NCBI GenBank assembly: GCA_001931905.2
Contig: MSJI02000156.1
Span: 1 to 42,427, forward strand
Direction of reading: 5' to 3'
DNA from: Cladosporium sp. IMV 00045
Taxonomy: Eukaryota; Ascomycota; Dothideomycetes; Cladosporiales; Cladosporiaceae
DNA: 42,427 nt
Numbering within the stretch: position 1 is the first letter of the stretch; each line of letters starts with the position of its first letter. Positions 20,947 through 31,478 of the stretch are shown in pieces. Both the position numbers and the translations under genes were made by a program. The notes below the pieces were generated by a model. That model saw only the letters and a program-made list of their open reading frames with translations. It searched no databases and was not told where the DNA came from.

Positions 20947-23900
20947 TCAGACCTCCTGGGCACCATAAGCCCGCAGCAGCTGTTCTACCTCCTTGTAGCC
21001 ACCCCTTGAGGCAGCATTGAGCGCATTGCCCCAAGTTGGGTATTGACATGGGCGCCCTTGTCTAGTAGCAGCTGTACTACCTCCGTATGGCCAAACAATG
21101 AGGCAACCTGGAGTGCGTTGTTGCAAGGTCCGCTCTGCTCGTTGACGTTGGCGCCTTTGTCAAGTAGCAGCTGCACTACCTCCTTATTGCCAGATTCTGA
21201 GGCAGCGTAGAGTGTACCGGTATTGATTGTAGCGCCCTTGTCAAGTAGCAGCTGCACCACCTCCTTTTTGCCAGAATTCGCGGCAGCGTAGAGCACATCG
21301 CTATTGATTGTGGCGCCCTTGTCGAGTAGCAGCTGCACGACTTCCTTATGGCCGGATGTTGAGGCAGCCTGGAGCGCATCGCTATTGATTGTGGCGCCCT
21401 TGTCGAGTAGCAGCTGTACGACTTCCTTATGGCCGGATGTTGAGGCAGCCTGGAGCGCATCGCTATTGATTGTGGCGCCCTTGTCAAGTAGTAGCTGCAC
21501 AACCTCCGTATGGCCGGATATCGAGGCAACTCGAAGGGCTAAGAACAGGTTTCTGCTTGGAGCAGAGATAGCTTCCTCGGATACAGGCACCAAAAGGTGT
21601 TTTGACAGGTGATATAAACCATTGCGGCATGCCCAGAGCCATGGAAGACTTGCCAACGCACTCGGCGATAGCACCCATTTTGTTTTGGACCTCACCTCTG
21701 TGATTGTCCTCTCGATGTCGGACGCGCCCATGTCGTTCAAGAACACCCTTAGCACCTCCCAGCTTGAATTCACAATCGCAGCAATCAACGATGTTCGATA
21801 CCTCTGCTGCTCATCCGGTGTTAGCGCATCAGTAGGACGAGGCATCAACCTCGCGAGATTTCTCTCAGCGCAGAGATAAGTTATGCTGGGTGCTTCGCTG
21901 TAGACATCCGGCTTGGACTTCTGAAATGCGTTGAACAAACTTTGCCAGTCTGTAATTGTGAGCTTGCTGGCCAAGAAGTCCCTCTGAGAAATACTAACTG
22001 CTGCTTCATTCGCATGGTCCCAAATGTGCGTTGTAGCGTACTCAGCAAATGGGTATCTAGCCCTAAGTGAATTGCGCTCTTCTTCGGTGAATAACTGCTT
22101 TTTGCTTTTGTACTGCTGCATTTGCCTTGGTAACTCAAACTCAACTCCTCGCAGACAGCAGTCCTTGAGCTCCTCATGCGCTGTGCTTTCAAGTGACTCG
22201 TGACTACCGCAGATCTCTTCAAAGCCACCGTCTTTGATCAAGAAGTCACGCACAGACTCGTGTATGAATTGTGCTGTAACGGTCTTGCCCTTGCTCAGCT
22301 CTGCCAGGCCTTTGGATGAACTCAGCAGGAAAGTCTCCATGCGATCGTCTGTGGTTTGCTCAACCCATTCGAGAGCGCCATCGACGCCGGCCATCATCGC
22401 AAAATACCACTCCTTGAGGGTCAAAGGTCGCCGGGCGTACAGAATCCATCGCAGACAGAGCAGAAACTCCCCTTTATCCTCGTTATCTCGAAGAATGATT
22501 GTCTTGAACAGTTCAGGTAGGCCTCCAGGTATCTCGCGCAGCCTTGACTGCATGGCGTGAAATCTGCCTTTAGCGACGTCCTTCTGGAGGAGTCTGACGA
22601 CCAGCTCCACCCAAAGGAATATGCCATTCGACTTGGCAACGATGTCGCGCTGCATCTTTGCGAGCTCCTCGCCTTTGAGATTCAGCTTTTCGACGTAGGT
22701 GCTCAGATCCTGCCCATGCTCATCCACTTCCTCAAGCACTATCTGCAGCTTTGTCGGCACCTCGATCGTGGGGTAGTGCCGGCTGGCAAGGCAAACGTAG
22801 AGTTCTGCCTCATGAAGGCCATCAAGAAGCTCAATCAGCTCGCTGACGTCGTCCTCATGGCACTCATCCAGTGCATCGATAAAGAGCCAGATTTGTCTAC
22901 CAAGACCTCGAACGGTAGAGGCAAAGACTCTCTGTAGCTGCGACACATCGAAATGGGTGTCAAGCGCATCTAACTCATGCGCAAGTTCTGGCAAGAGATC
23001 CACGAGCTGCACCAACAGCGAACGGTACAGCCCCATGAATGACCTTTCAAGCTGCTCACCACGAGCATTGAAGTAGAAGTAAAGACGGATAGCCTTCGAT
23101 TTCTTCAGTCGTCGAGTGATGTGTTGATCCAGGTACTTGATCAGGACTGATTTACCGGATCCAGGTTTTCCTTTGATCCAGAAAAATTTGTGCTCCAGCT
23201 TCATCCATTTGGCGCACGCGGGATGGCTGAGAATCCATTTGCAAGTCTTCGCCAAGGGGTCTTCGACAGTGTGACGTCTCGTCTCGAGGGCTTTGAACCT
23301 CAGAGCCTCTAGGACCGTAGCACGGTGATCGGAATTCGTCGCTGCACTTCGAACTTGTAGTGCAATCGTCCCATGTCGATGTATGATGGCATCTTGTAGC
23401 CGTTGCCAAGCGGATGCGCCTCCTTCACCGTATCGGGGATCAAGGGACACATAACATATGCCCAGCATGCAGTATGCCTTATCCTCCGGCCTCTTTGTGA
23501 TACGTTTGGTAGCCCAGCTGAGCCTCGTTGCATGGCCAGGTAGTGGCTCGCCGAGATTAATGCCAGTGATCTTCTTCAGCGTAGTTAACAGGTCCTCTCT
23601 GCTGCCAAGATGGCCATCTCTTGCATAAAACTCGACTGTCTTCGAAGCGATAAGTTCTTGCAACGTCCATCCTCTTGTGAACCACCTGCAATTATTCAGG
23701 CCGTCTCGCCAGTCTGTGTCCAGCTCCTTCCTCTTCCTCGACAAGTCTGACAGGTACACAAAGCAAACGCTTGCTTCGAGATACCACCGCCACATAGATC
23801 TTATGGCAAAACTCAGCTCTGCATCATTACGCTTGTCGATGCAGCAGGTGTCGATCCAGAAGTAGTCAAGATGCGCAGCCTTGGTCCAATCTCTGCAGAG

Positions 23901-24056
23901 CTCTAACTTGCGCATAGATTTCTCTTTGCCATTCTTCAAGTCTTGGTACGTCACCTCTTCCTCATTATTCTCGCTCCAGGTGTGCGAAAGGATAGCGTAT
24001 GGCGGTGGATTATCATCGCACTCGGAGAACTCAAAGTTGCTGTTCAGCAGACGCAT
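20947..24056 (-). CDS. HET-NACHT-ankyrin NLR-like protein, open frame 1023 aa, probable frameshift near its 3' end
   Basis: The continuous frame is 24056-20985. MRLLNSNFEF...PPYAILSHTW is the diagnostic HET-domain start. The HET region spans about residues 1-200 and includes YFWIDTCCID and RWFTRGWTLQELIA. A NACHT-type NTPase follows, with Walker A GKPGSGKS (near 300) and Walker B IWLFIDALDEC (near 394), then a helical region with GIFLWVELVV. Ankyrin repeats start near residue 838: six in frame, most in a shortened 27-residue form ending VVQLLLDKGATIN. A further repeat-like segment and a stop at 20947-20949 lie in another frame, so one base appears lost near 21,030-21,040. HET-NACHT-repeat proteins are fungal NLR-like receptors controlling vegetative incompatibility and cell death. 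Whether this allele is functional is unclear. Confidence 0.88.
21303..21464 (-). repeat. Near-identical tandem 81-bp ankyrin repeats in the NLR gene
   Basis: Units 21303-21383 and 21384-21464 are 81 bp each and differ at a single base seen by eye (CTGCAC versus CTGTAC on the plus strand). They encode the same 27 residues. Flanking units (21465-21545 and 21060-21302) are clearly related but more diverged. Confidence 0.9.
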
Positions 24057-24736
24057 CTTGTCGTGGCATGATCCCGGCGTCTATGTTGATATTGTCGAGC
24101 AATACCATTCACGAATGGTTGGCTGTGGTCGCCTTCGGTTGGTGCAGCCTGTGGATGTCGTGCCAGTATCTTGTCCAAGTCATCACTCAAGTGGAAGAGT
24201 GCGCCAACCTTACAAATAGCTCGCATACTGGCTGTTATAACAGTTGGCAAGGCAGCAAAGACGATGCTGCAAGGCTAAGCGCTGCGCCTTTGGACGATAC
24301 GGCCTGCCGCTACGCCCACATCCTCTGCGTTAAACCGGTCAGAGGGGTCCTGCAACTTGCAAGGCTGTGATGAGGCGCAAGCACCATCTTGACGGCGCAA
24401 ATATCGAACAGCTCTCGTGCTCTCGCCAAACCACGAATCACACTCCGTCTGACATGCGTGGTGGCTTTGATCTGGTGAACAGTCTTGCCCGATATCCCAG
24501 CACTGTGCTACAGGTACCACTACTCATCTTTGCCCATGTGCTGCCACGTCACTTTCATCTCGAGTCCGTGGCTGCAGCTTCACTTTATCAGAGCCCCTTG
24601 TTTTCTTCGAGTCGACTGCGCGATTCGCAAAAGAATCGGCGTCTTAATAGCATCAAAACAGGAAACAAGAGGAAATGATGGCAATGTGAGTCTCATACAT
24701 GCAACAGGGCATCCATGCCAGTAAAAAGAGCAAAAT
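24057..24736. other. Intergenic between NLR and tRNA-Gly
   Basis: A 680-bp gap 5' of the NLR gene. It presumably holds the NLR promoter. No coding region with domain character and no clear TATA box are seen. Confidence 0.45.
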
Positions 24737-24829
24737 GCATCGGCCGGGAATCGAACCCGGGGCTAGCCGACATTCGGGGCGATGTACCTCTCATGGCAAC
24801 GGCTAATTTTACCACTAAACCACCAATGC
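24737..24829 (-). tRNA. tRNA-Gly (anticodon GCC) with an intron of about 22 nt
   Basis: Read on the minus strand, the 93-nt gene has a 7-bp acceptor stem (GCATTGG with CCGATGC, one G-U pair). It has a D-arm containing AGTGG, an anticodon stem AGCCG/CGGCT and a T-arm CCGGG-TTCGATT-CCCGG. The anticodon loop reads TTGCCA, giving anticodon GCC (Gly). It is interrupted just 3' of the anticodon by an intron of about 22 nt that contains ACATCGCCCC. This is the standard eukaryotic intron position (37/38). The mature length is about 71 nt. Confidence 0.9.
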
Positions 24830-24884
24830 ATTGGATGATGCAAAGTGAAGAAATATTGTATATATCGTCTCAATTCAACGATGA

Positions 24885-26173
24885 TCATGCCGGCAAGATC
24901 TCGACAATCTTCTCGACAGCCCCATCAACATCCCAAATTTCACCAACCTTCAGACCACCAACACTCTCGACCAACTTCCTCCACTGATTCTCTCTCCTCT
25001 CCTGTGCCGAATGCGCACTCATCATGATCATATCCACCGAAGTCTCAAACCACCCCGCCCCAACTTCTGGGATGATAATCTCGTTCAGCAGAACCCTACT
25101 ATACCCCTTCTTCAATGCCGGCTTGAGATTCGCCAGGATCTGCACGCATTGATCGTCCGGCCAGTCGTGCAGAACCATCTTGAGGTAATAAACCCTCGCT
25201 CCCACAATGGACTCGGGCGTGAAGAAGTCGTGCTGGTACGCTTCGATGCCTTTGGCTTTCAGCTCGCCGTTCGCGGACGCCGCTTCAATGGCGCTGGCGA
25301 GGTCTTGCAGCACCAAGCGGCCCGGTATGTTAGCATGATGCTCCCGGAAGCTGACGAGATCGTGCCCGCTGCTGCCACCGACGTCGACCATGAGGACTTC
25401 GTCTGGAGACAGTTTGTCGACAGACCCAAAGACGTTTTCCATAATGTTCGGCATCTGGTGCCATTTGAGCCCGAGCGTTTTGAAGCGCATGTGGTTGTGG
25501 AAAGCTTCGGCTTGGATTTCACGACCGGGCCGACTGATCCATTCGAAATAGTGGTCTTTCGTGCCCATGCCGTACTTCCACGGCGAGTCGTCTTTGTTGG
25601 TCGGGTTCTTGTAGTCGTGTTCGCGGAGGTAGGCGGGGAATTTATCCCCGATGCGGTACATGTTGAACATGTCGACGACTACGCCTTGGCCTTCGGGTGT
25701 TCTGGATCTTAAGTCAGCTTATGGCCAGGACTTCGGGACCATAGTGGCTCTTGTTCAAGTCTCCCACATGACAACGTGATGACATACGCAAGTGTGTCCG
25801 TTATGCCATTTGCAATATACTCATCAGGACCTACTTCCTTGACGAAGCCTTGAGTACAGATATGCTTAAGTAGACGTCCAAGCAATACCGCATCAGCACC
25901 CGACTTCTCAGCCAGGTGCTTAACGGTGACAGGAGCTTTTTCGTGGGAAATCAGACGAAATACGTCGAGATCGATGAGAACACGACATGCGACGAAGAGG
26001 TAGATTTCTGCGTAACACATACGAGCGATGCGTTCCGCAGGGGTCTCGAATGTTCGCACGAGGGTGGTGGCGAGTTTGAGGAGCTCTTGACGTTGGTGCT
26101 CATCGCCTTGCTTGAATGCACTGGCCTTTGCCTGTAGCTCGGCGGTGAGCTGAGTGATCTTGTGGGAGTCCAT
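24885..26173 (-). CDS. SAM-dependent O-methyltransferase (plant COMT/fungal type), 400 aa, 2 exons
   Basis: Exons on the minus strand are 26173-25788 and 25701-24885. The 86-nt intron runs GTATGT...GCTGAC...ATCCAG, giving 400 residues. The N-terminal helical dimerisation region is followed by a winged-helix-like segment (VTVKHLAEKSGADAVLLGRL). The Rossmann domain has the SAM motif MVDVGGSSGHD (near 233) and LQDLASAI. The catalytic-His segment is LKMVLHDWPDDQC (near 308), and LLNEIIIPE closes the core. Relatives methylate hydroxyls of polyketides or aromatics (sterigmatocystin-type OMTs), but no biosynthetic core gene lies in the window. I prefer the ATG at 26173 over 26233, because a TATA box at 26268-26275 would place transcription start close to 26240, leaving almost no leader for the upstream ATG. 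Confidence 0.88.
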
Positions 26174-26233
26174 GTTTGTGAGGAAATAGTCGGTGAAAAC
26201 GAGGGATTTCAAAATTGATATTTCCGACAACAT

Positions 26234-26677
26234 GCTCACAACGCGATTATATCGTGCGACTTTGACGCTTATATAATGGTTCCACAGCAGACAGCAAGAG
26301 ATGTGGCGGGGTCTGGTCGTTCAGCCGCAGCTGACTCCTGTTGGTCGACGAAAAGTCAATTATGAGCAGTTCAACACTCGGTGCTGATGCATATCAGCAA
26401 GACATGGTCTGCTATAGAAACGCTAAGCAATGGGGAAAAGCTTTACATTGATGAAGACCACGTGGCGTGAGTTGGGAGGGAATATTGTTCCAGAAGCATG
26501 CTAGCATGCTCTTGTAGTGGGTGTTTTGGATCTAATGACTTTCCAGGCTTCGCTACACATGAACTTTCCCTTAGCTACCCCACCGCTTCCAATTTATACT
26601 TTCATATATCATTTTGTCCACATCGTCCGTTGTCTTCTGGCTTTTGTGGTGCTTTCTCGACCAGATACGAGTCATCT
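26234..26677. other. Intergenic between secreted-protein and OMT genes
   Basis: About 440 bp holding the OMT promoter (see TATA box) and the 3' flank of the secreted-protein gene. No other gene is supported. Confidence 0.45.
26268..26275 (-). promoter_or_regulatory. TATA box of the O-methyltransferase gene
   Basis: TATATAAG on the minus strand, 35-42 nt 5' of the ATG at 26233 and about 95-100 nt 5' of the preferred ATG at 26173. The spacing favours the 26173 start. Confidence 0.55.
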
Positions 26678-27413
26678 TCAAGGCGGGCCGCCGCTACCCC
26701 TCTCGATCCAGTTGTTTGCTCCCTGGGATTCGCAGTCGTCGTTCCATTTGCACACGACGTCTCCTTCGTTGCTTTCATTCGGACTAGTGATGGTGTACTC
26801 GTCGCCATCCTTCACCCAGTTTGAGCAGCTGGATGCCGTCTGCTGGGTCTTCCAGTCTTGGACAGTGTACTTGAGAAAGAAGGAAATGTCAGCACCTTCC
26901 GTGTGCAAGTTTTTGAAATTCTTCCCGCACTCATGGAAATGTGATACATACCTCAGTGTGATCGATCTCATCCCACATACAGACGCGGTCCCGGTCATCA
27001 TCCGGAGCGGGACACGAGTTGGTCTCACCAGTCGACGTGGACTGGGTGACGGAGAACTCGCCGCTGATCCAAGACCCTCCGTCGGCGCTGAAGGAGGCTG
27101 AGATCTCGTGGGATTCGACTTCCTCGCGCGAGATGGAGCATTCGGCTCCCTCACATCTCAAGCCTCGCTACGGTGCGTCAGCGCGATTGAATCACGTATG
27201 TCAGACGTGCTCGGGATGACGGCTTACCGTAAGTTGCACTTCGTAGCGCCATTGCTGAGGGCTACCATCGTCGACCAGACGAGTCTCGCGACGAATAGGA
27301 CCGCATGCGTTGCCAGGAGGAACACCTTGACGGGCCTCCAATTTTCCTTCCTGGGTTGGTGCGCTGATGGCCAGCGAGGCGAGAGCGCCGACAGTGAGCA
27401 GTTTGCCAAACAT
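26678..27413 (-). CDS. Small cysteine-containing secreted protein, 197 aa, 3 exons
   Basis: Exons on the minus strand are 27413-27228, 27167-26952 and 26869-26678. The introns are 60 nt (GTAAGC...GCTGAC...CCGTAG) and 82 nt (GTATGT...CTCAAG), and the total is 198 codons with stop. The signal peptide is MFGKLLTVGALASLAISA, with cleavage likely before PTQEGK. The mature part has eight cysteines, is Ser/Thr/Trp/Asp-rich, and alternates polar and hydrophobic residues like a beta-sandwich (CSISREEVESHEIS, WISGEFSVTQST, CMWDEIDHTEYTVQDW). I recognise no named enzyme family. Secretion, size, cysteines and a strong TATAAAAG promoter make it a candidate effector or cell-wall-associated protein, which is an inference. 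The splice pattern is well supported by the frame. Confidence 0.8.
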
Positions 27414-27524
27414 GATTGCGGACGGTAGGTAGGTTCGAGATCAAGGAAAGAAATGTCTGGTGAGTGAAAGTGTGTACTGGAGTGCTCGCTTGATTGTTGG
27501 TTGAAAATCGTGGTCGTCACTGCC

Positions 27525-27532
27525 CTTTTATA
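27525..27532 (-). promoter_or_regulatory. TATA box of the secreted-protein gene
   Basis: TATAAAAG on the minus strand, about 112-119 nt 5' of the start codon at 27413. It matches the consensus core promoter of regulated fungal genes. Confidence 0.6.
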
Positions 27533-28883
27533 TCTTCCCTATTTGGTCTTCGAGCAACGCTTGGAACTGCATCTTTGCATGAAGGATGATGTTCACCTTG
27601 GACGGCGAGTACGGTTGTCACGGCGATGGAACGCTTGGCCATTTGAGTGCTGGCTCCCTTCACGTTGCTGTCTGATTCGATGCGTCGGTATTCGACTGCA
27701 TTGAATAGGGAACACCGCCTAGAAGTGTTGGAACGATGGAATGGCTTTGACCCTGCCAACCGCCTGCCGCGACAAAGTGGACCAGAAGGATTGAAGTCCA
27801 CAGATCGGCCAGCATCATTCCAAAGGTGGAAGAGCTGCCTGTGAGGGTGTCAATATCTCAGTCGTCAAGATACTCTTTGGGTACACTGTAAGTCTGATGA
27901 TCTAGACGAACACTCAAAGTATACCCTCTAGACGTGAGAGCCTTACTTTTCGTTGTGCAAGCGAGTGGTTTCCGGCTTACGTACACACTCAGCCCTGTCC
28001 TTGAACGACATTCCGTACAATACAAACAGGATTCAGCCCTATCCCCTTGGCGGATTTGGTTCTTCGATGTACAGACGCAATATACAGATCGAGCATGGTG
28101 CTGCCAATAACCAGGATCGAGATGATGTCAGACCAAGAATCGCAATGGACGATTACTATACTCGACTTCGCACTTCAGCTTAGGACTTGCACTACTGTCC
28201 GATCAATTGACGTTGTTCCCGATGGACCTGCCGAGTCTCCAAGGCCGGTTGGTTGTCTTGACTGCATGCAAATGACGAAGAAGTGTCAATGAATGTGGAG
28301 AAGACAAATCCTTCGCTTTCTGATACACCTTGGCTCTTGTCCAAAGTGGAGTCGACTGGAGACTTTCCAGTGCTGAAGTGGGGCCATGCTCGTATTCTGT
28401 GGCCCCAGTCCAGTCATCTACAGTCCGCAAGTGTTAGGTCGAGTAGAGCACCTCTAAATACGTTTCACTTCCTCAAGACAGGCTGAAAGTGTTCGACTGT
28501 AGGTCAATATCGTATCAACGAGGGGTTGCGTGAGGCTTTGAAGCAACACGACATTTGGCTGAAGGACGAAGAGATGCGATCATTGCCAATGGTCCTAGAG
28601 ATGCTTAAAGGCTACGCTTGAGCCGACTACAATAGTGACACCTCTTAAATGTTACTCTTCTGCTCGCATCATGCCGGACACTTTTCTTAGGTCAAACCAA
28701 GAGTCATCAATCGCTAGGAGAAATTGACTTGAAGCCATCCATACGCTTCGTCTGATGTAGGACATGCAGTCGCTTTGGTGTCAAGGAGTATCCAACAGTC
28801 AGGAATATACAAACAAAGGGCGATATTTGAAGCGATTTGATGCAGAGCTTAGAGTCGTCGATTTGCAGGGCAGGCGCTACGAT
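27533..28883. other. Long region without a recognisable intact gene
   Basis: About 1.35 kb between the secreted-protein promoter and the 3' end of the kinase gene. Only short open frames are present (60-120 codons), with frequent stops and no domain signals. One protein-like tail is listed separately. It may contain a decayed gene. Confidence 0.4.
28503..28621 (+). pseudogene. Possible 3'-terminal exon or gene remnant, about 39 aa
   Basis: After a plausible acceptor (TTCGACTGTAG), 119 nt read as an amphipathic, protein-like tail containing INEGLREALKQHDIWLKDEE and ending in TGA. The frame has a stop at 28484-28486 just upstream, so any parent exon must be spliced in. I could not identify a matching upstream exon or a family. 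Could be chance. Confidence 0.25.
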
Positions 28884-31178
28884 CTACCCGATAGGAGCCC
28901 ACAAGTTGGTGCTGAGATTGAAGATAAGTTTCCCAGCGTTTTCTTTTTTTTCATTCGTGAAATCACGGTTGTACAATTCTGCTATCGTCAGTACTCTCAT
29001 CAAACATCTCTTCATGAGAACCTACTGTCCCCGGCCACATCGAGGTCCACAATGCTTCCAATGCGCATTACCAAGGATCCCAAAAACCCTTGGTTGTTCT
29101 TTCTGAACTTTCTTTGGTCGAAAACTTGAAATTCGATCATGCTATCTTCCACAACTCTCCTGGAGCGCGGTCAGTGTGATGAAGGTGTAGAAAGTACCTC
29201 TCATCAGTTGCACGTACAAGTCGAAGGATTCGTTCCAGTTGGGGTTGAGAGTCTTTTTGATCACGCTAGTGAACTTTGTCTGCAATAAGTCGACGGTGCA
29301 CACGACAAAGGGATCAGGAAAAACTAGATAGTGTCACTTGGAGATCTTTCTGCGAGACCAAAAGACTCACAAAACATGTCAGCCATGTACAAGCCGTCTG
29401 CCGCCATGACTAAACAAAGTGGTGGTCAGAACCAGATATTCCTACTAAGAATGTATGGCCTACCGGTGACTCGCAGATTGGGATGTTCTGGTAGTGTTTG
29501 TTCTGCTGGAGTCGTGCGTACTTCAGATACGCGACGATCATGCTGGGAAGCCACATCTGTAGCCGATTGTCTCTCTGGTCTGATCCATGAGGTCGTCCTT
29601 GAGATGTGATCGATGAAATAGGATCTGCCCGTTTCAGTATGGCGATGTTCCCAGCCAGGGGGCAGTGAAGAATTTTCATCTCTGCTGGCAAGGCTGGTCG
29701 AGAAGTCGCGGTGGCTCGTAGCTACTGCTGCTTCGTAGACTATTTGCGTTGCAGACTTGCGGGAAGGCCCTTGGTCATTACTGGCGGCCTTGACTCTGGA
29801 AGCCAGGAAGGGCTGTGGCGAGCCGTTCTCTAGCGGCTGACCAATCGTCCTGGAAAGGGCATATGAAGACAAAGTTGATGGCACTGGTGAACATTGGCTC
29901 TCAGGGCTAGTCGCACCAGAATGCGACGGCTTCAATGCCCAAACTTTGTCCATATCGGTTGCTGATCGCTTCATTGGATCGGCAACAGATCCTGAAGAGC
30001 TTGTTGGTGCATAGGCAGTACTCACTGCATCATCCGCTCCATCATCTGCTTGTCGAGGAACGTATCGATCTTTGCTTGATGATGAGCCTGTCGTGCGGTA
30101 TGGAATCGACTCATGTCGGACAATGGCTGGGGGTTTGATGGTAGTACTCGTACCACCATAATCCCCCCGTTCTTGTTGATAAGCATCGGCCTCCGCATCG
30201 TCTGAACTGTTGATCGATATCTGCATCCATTCTTGAGACATCGCATCCTTCGACCTCGGTCTGTTTCTCGGACTCGGTTGCAGCAAAGCTTCATGGAACT
30301 TGATACATGCCAGAGTCACGTTCGCCTCCTGCAGTGGCTCTCGGGGAAACTCGATACGACCTTTATAATATTTGCGCAAATATGCCGGATCACGAAATAC
30401 CATTTTCAAGGTCAGCATCTGAAAGAGAAGAATTCCCAAAGCCTAGATGTCCACAGCTTGTGTGTATACATGAGCCTCTTCATCATCAACAAGCCAAGGG
30501 TCCAGCTCAGGCGCCATGTACTGCCGGGTACCAGTAATTGTCCTCAGTGCCGTTTCATTCTCGTGCACTCGTTTGGCGATCCCGAAGTCTCCAATCCGCA
30601 CATCCCAAGACGAAGTCGACCTCGCTACTACGAAGATGTTCGTCGGCTTCAAGTCACGATGCGTGATTCCCATGTTGTGCATCTCAACGAGACCACTCAG
30701 GAGCTGCTGCATTATGTCCCGTGCCTCGCTCTCAGGGATCTTGGATTGTAAGTGGTGTGAGAGATCCCCCAACTCGAAAAAGTCCATGGCCAGGAATATC
30801 CAGTTCGTATCTTCGTACCATCCGTGCATATAGGCGAAGTACTGTGGGAACTGCCTCACCCTCGCCATGGCCGCTATCTCTTTTCTGTAGACCCAAGTGG
30901 TACTCTTCTTTCGCACTCGCTTGACAGCGCGCACTCCTGGGTGATCAACTGGTCAGTCGTCGATCACAGATGTATGCAAGACACCGAATCTACTCACTCT
31001 GGCTCTGCTGCTCTTCCTCCAACCAAACGGCCCCATAGCTGCCCGCTCCAAGTTCCCGGCTCTTGACCCAAGTCTCGGTCTGCCAACGATTTTGGCCTTG
31101 ATATGTGCGGTGAGTCGTGCGATCAGGCTCAACCTTCGTCTCGCGTATTCGGGTCAGCTCGACAAGATCCTCCATCAT
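28884..31178 (-). pseudogene. Ser/Thr protein kinase-WW-C2 fusion, 675 codons, 6 exons, with one in-frame TAG
   Basis: Exons on the minus strand are 31178-30998, 30936-29464, 29409-29371, 29323-29218, 29159-29026 and 28978-28884; they sum to exactly 676 codons. The kinase domain (about 40-297) keeps the Gly loop GAGSYGAVW, Lys66, Glu80, HRDLKPTN (153-160), DFG (177-179) and APE (202-204). Codon 225 is TAG (30445-30443) where the conserved Trp of the subdomain IX motif DxWxxG belongs. The frame then stays open to the end. A Ser/Pro-rich linker leads to a WW domain (about 485-515, PPGWEHRHTETGRSYF...TTSW). The C2 domain (about 547-670) has [35 protein letters not shown] and FDQRKFRKNNQGFLG, closely resembling the C2 of Rsp5/NEDD4 ligases. 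No HECT domain follows. Broken allele, readthrough or alternative splicing are all possible. Confidence 0.8.
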
Positions 31179-31478
31179 GGTTCAGGTCAGCAAAGGTTCG
31201 AAACTGGAAGCTCCAAGATCATAGTTGTATAGTTGCGGTGCCGAATTTGCATTGATGGTTTGTACTTTCATACAGTTCATCAGCTTCTCAGCCTTGTCTT
31301 AGCTGAGCGTATGCACGCGAGTGCGCCACATTATCTCTAAGGCATCAATACCAAACCCCGCTTACTGTACTGTATCCTTGATCTTTCTTCAGCTGCATGG
31401 CCATGCCCTTGCTACAAACTGATGACCGATTATTTTGCCATCTTCCTTTGAGCTTTCCTTCATCTCGGATTGGGAGAC
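31179..31478. promoter_or_regulatory. 300-bp shared divergent promoter of the kinase and HeLo-pseudokinase genes
   Basis: Exactly 300 bp separate the two divergent ATGs, so the genes share regulatory DNA. No canonical TATAAA box is present; AT-rich spots occur near 31,225 and 31,370. Confidence 0.55.

Noticed and set aside
30409..30459. Treating the 51-nt interval around the kinase TAG as a true intron
   Set aside because: It would delete kinase subdomain IX (the DxWxxG motif), the donor is weak and there is no CTRAC branch point; a nonsense change is simpler. Kept only as a possibility to test.
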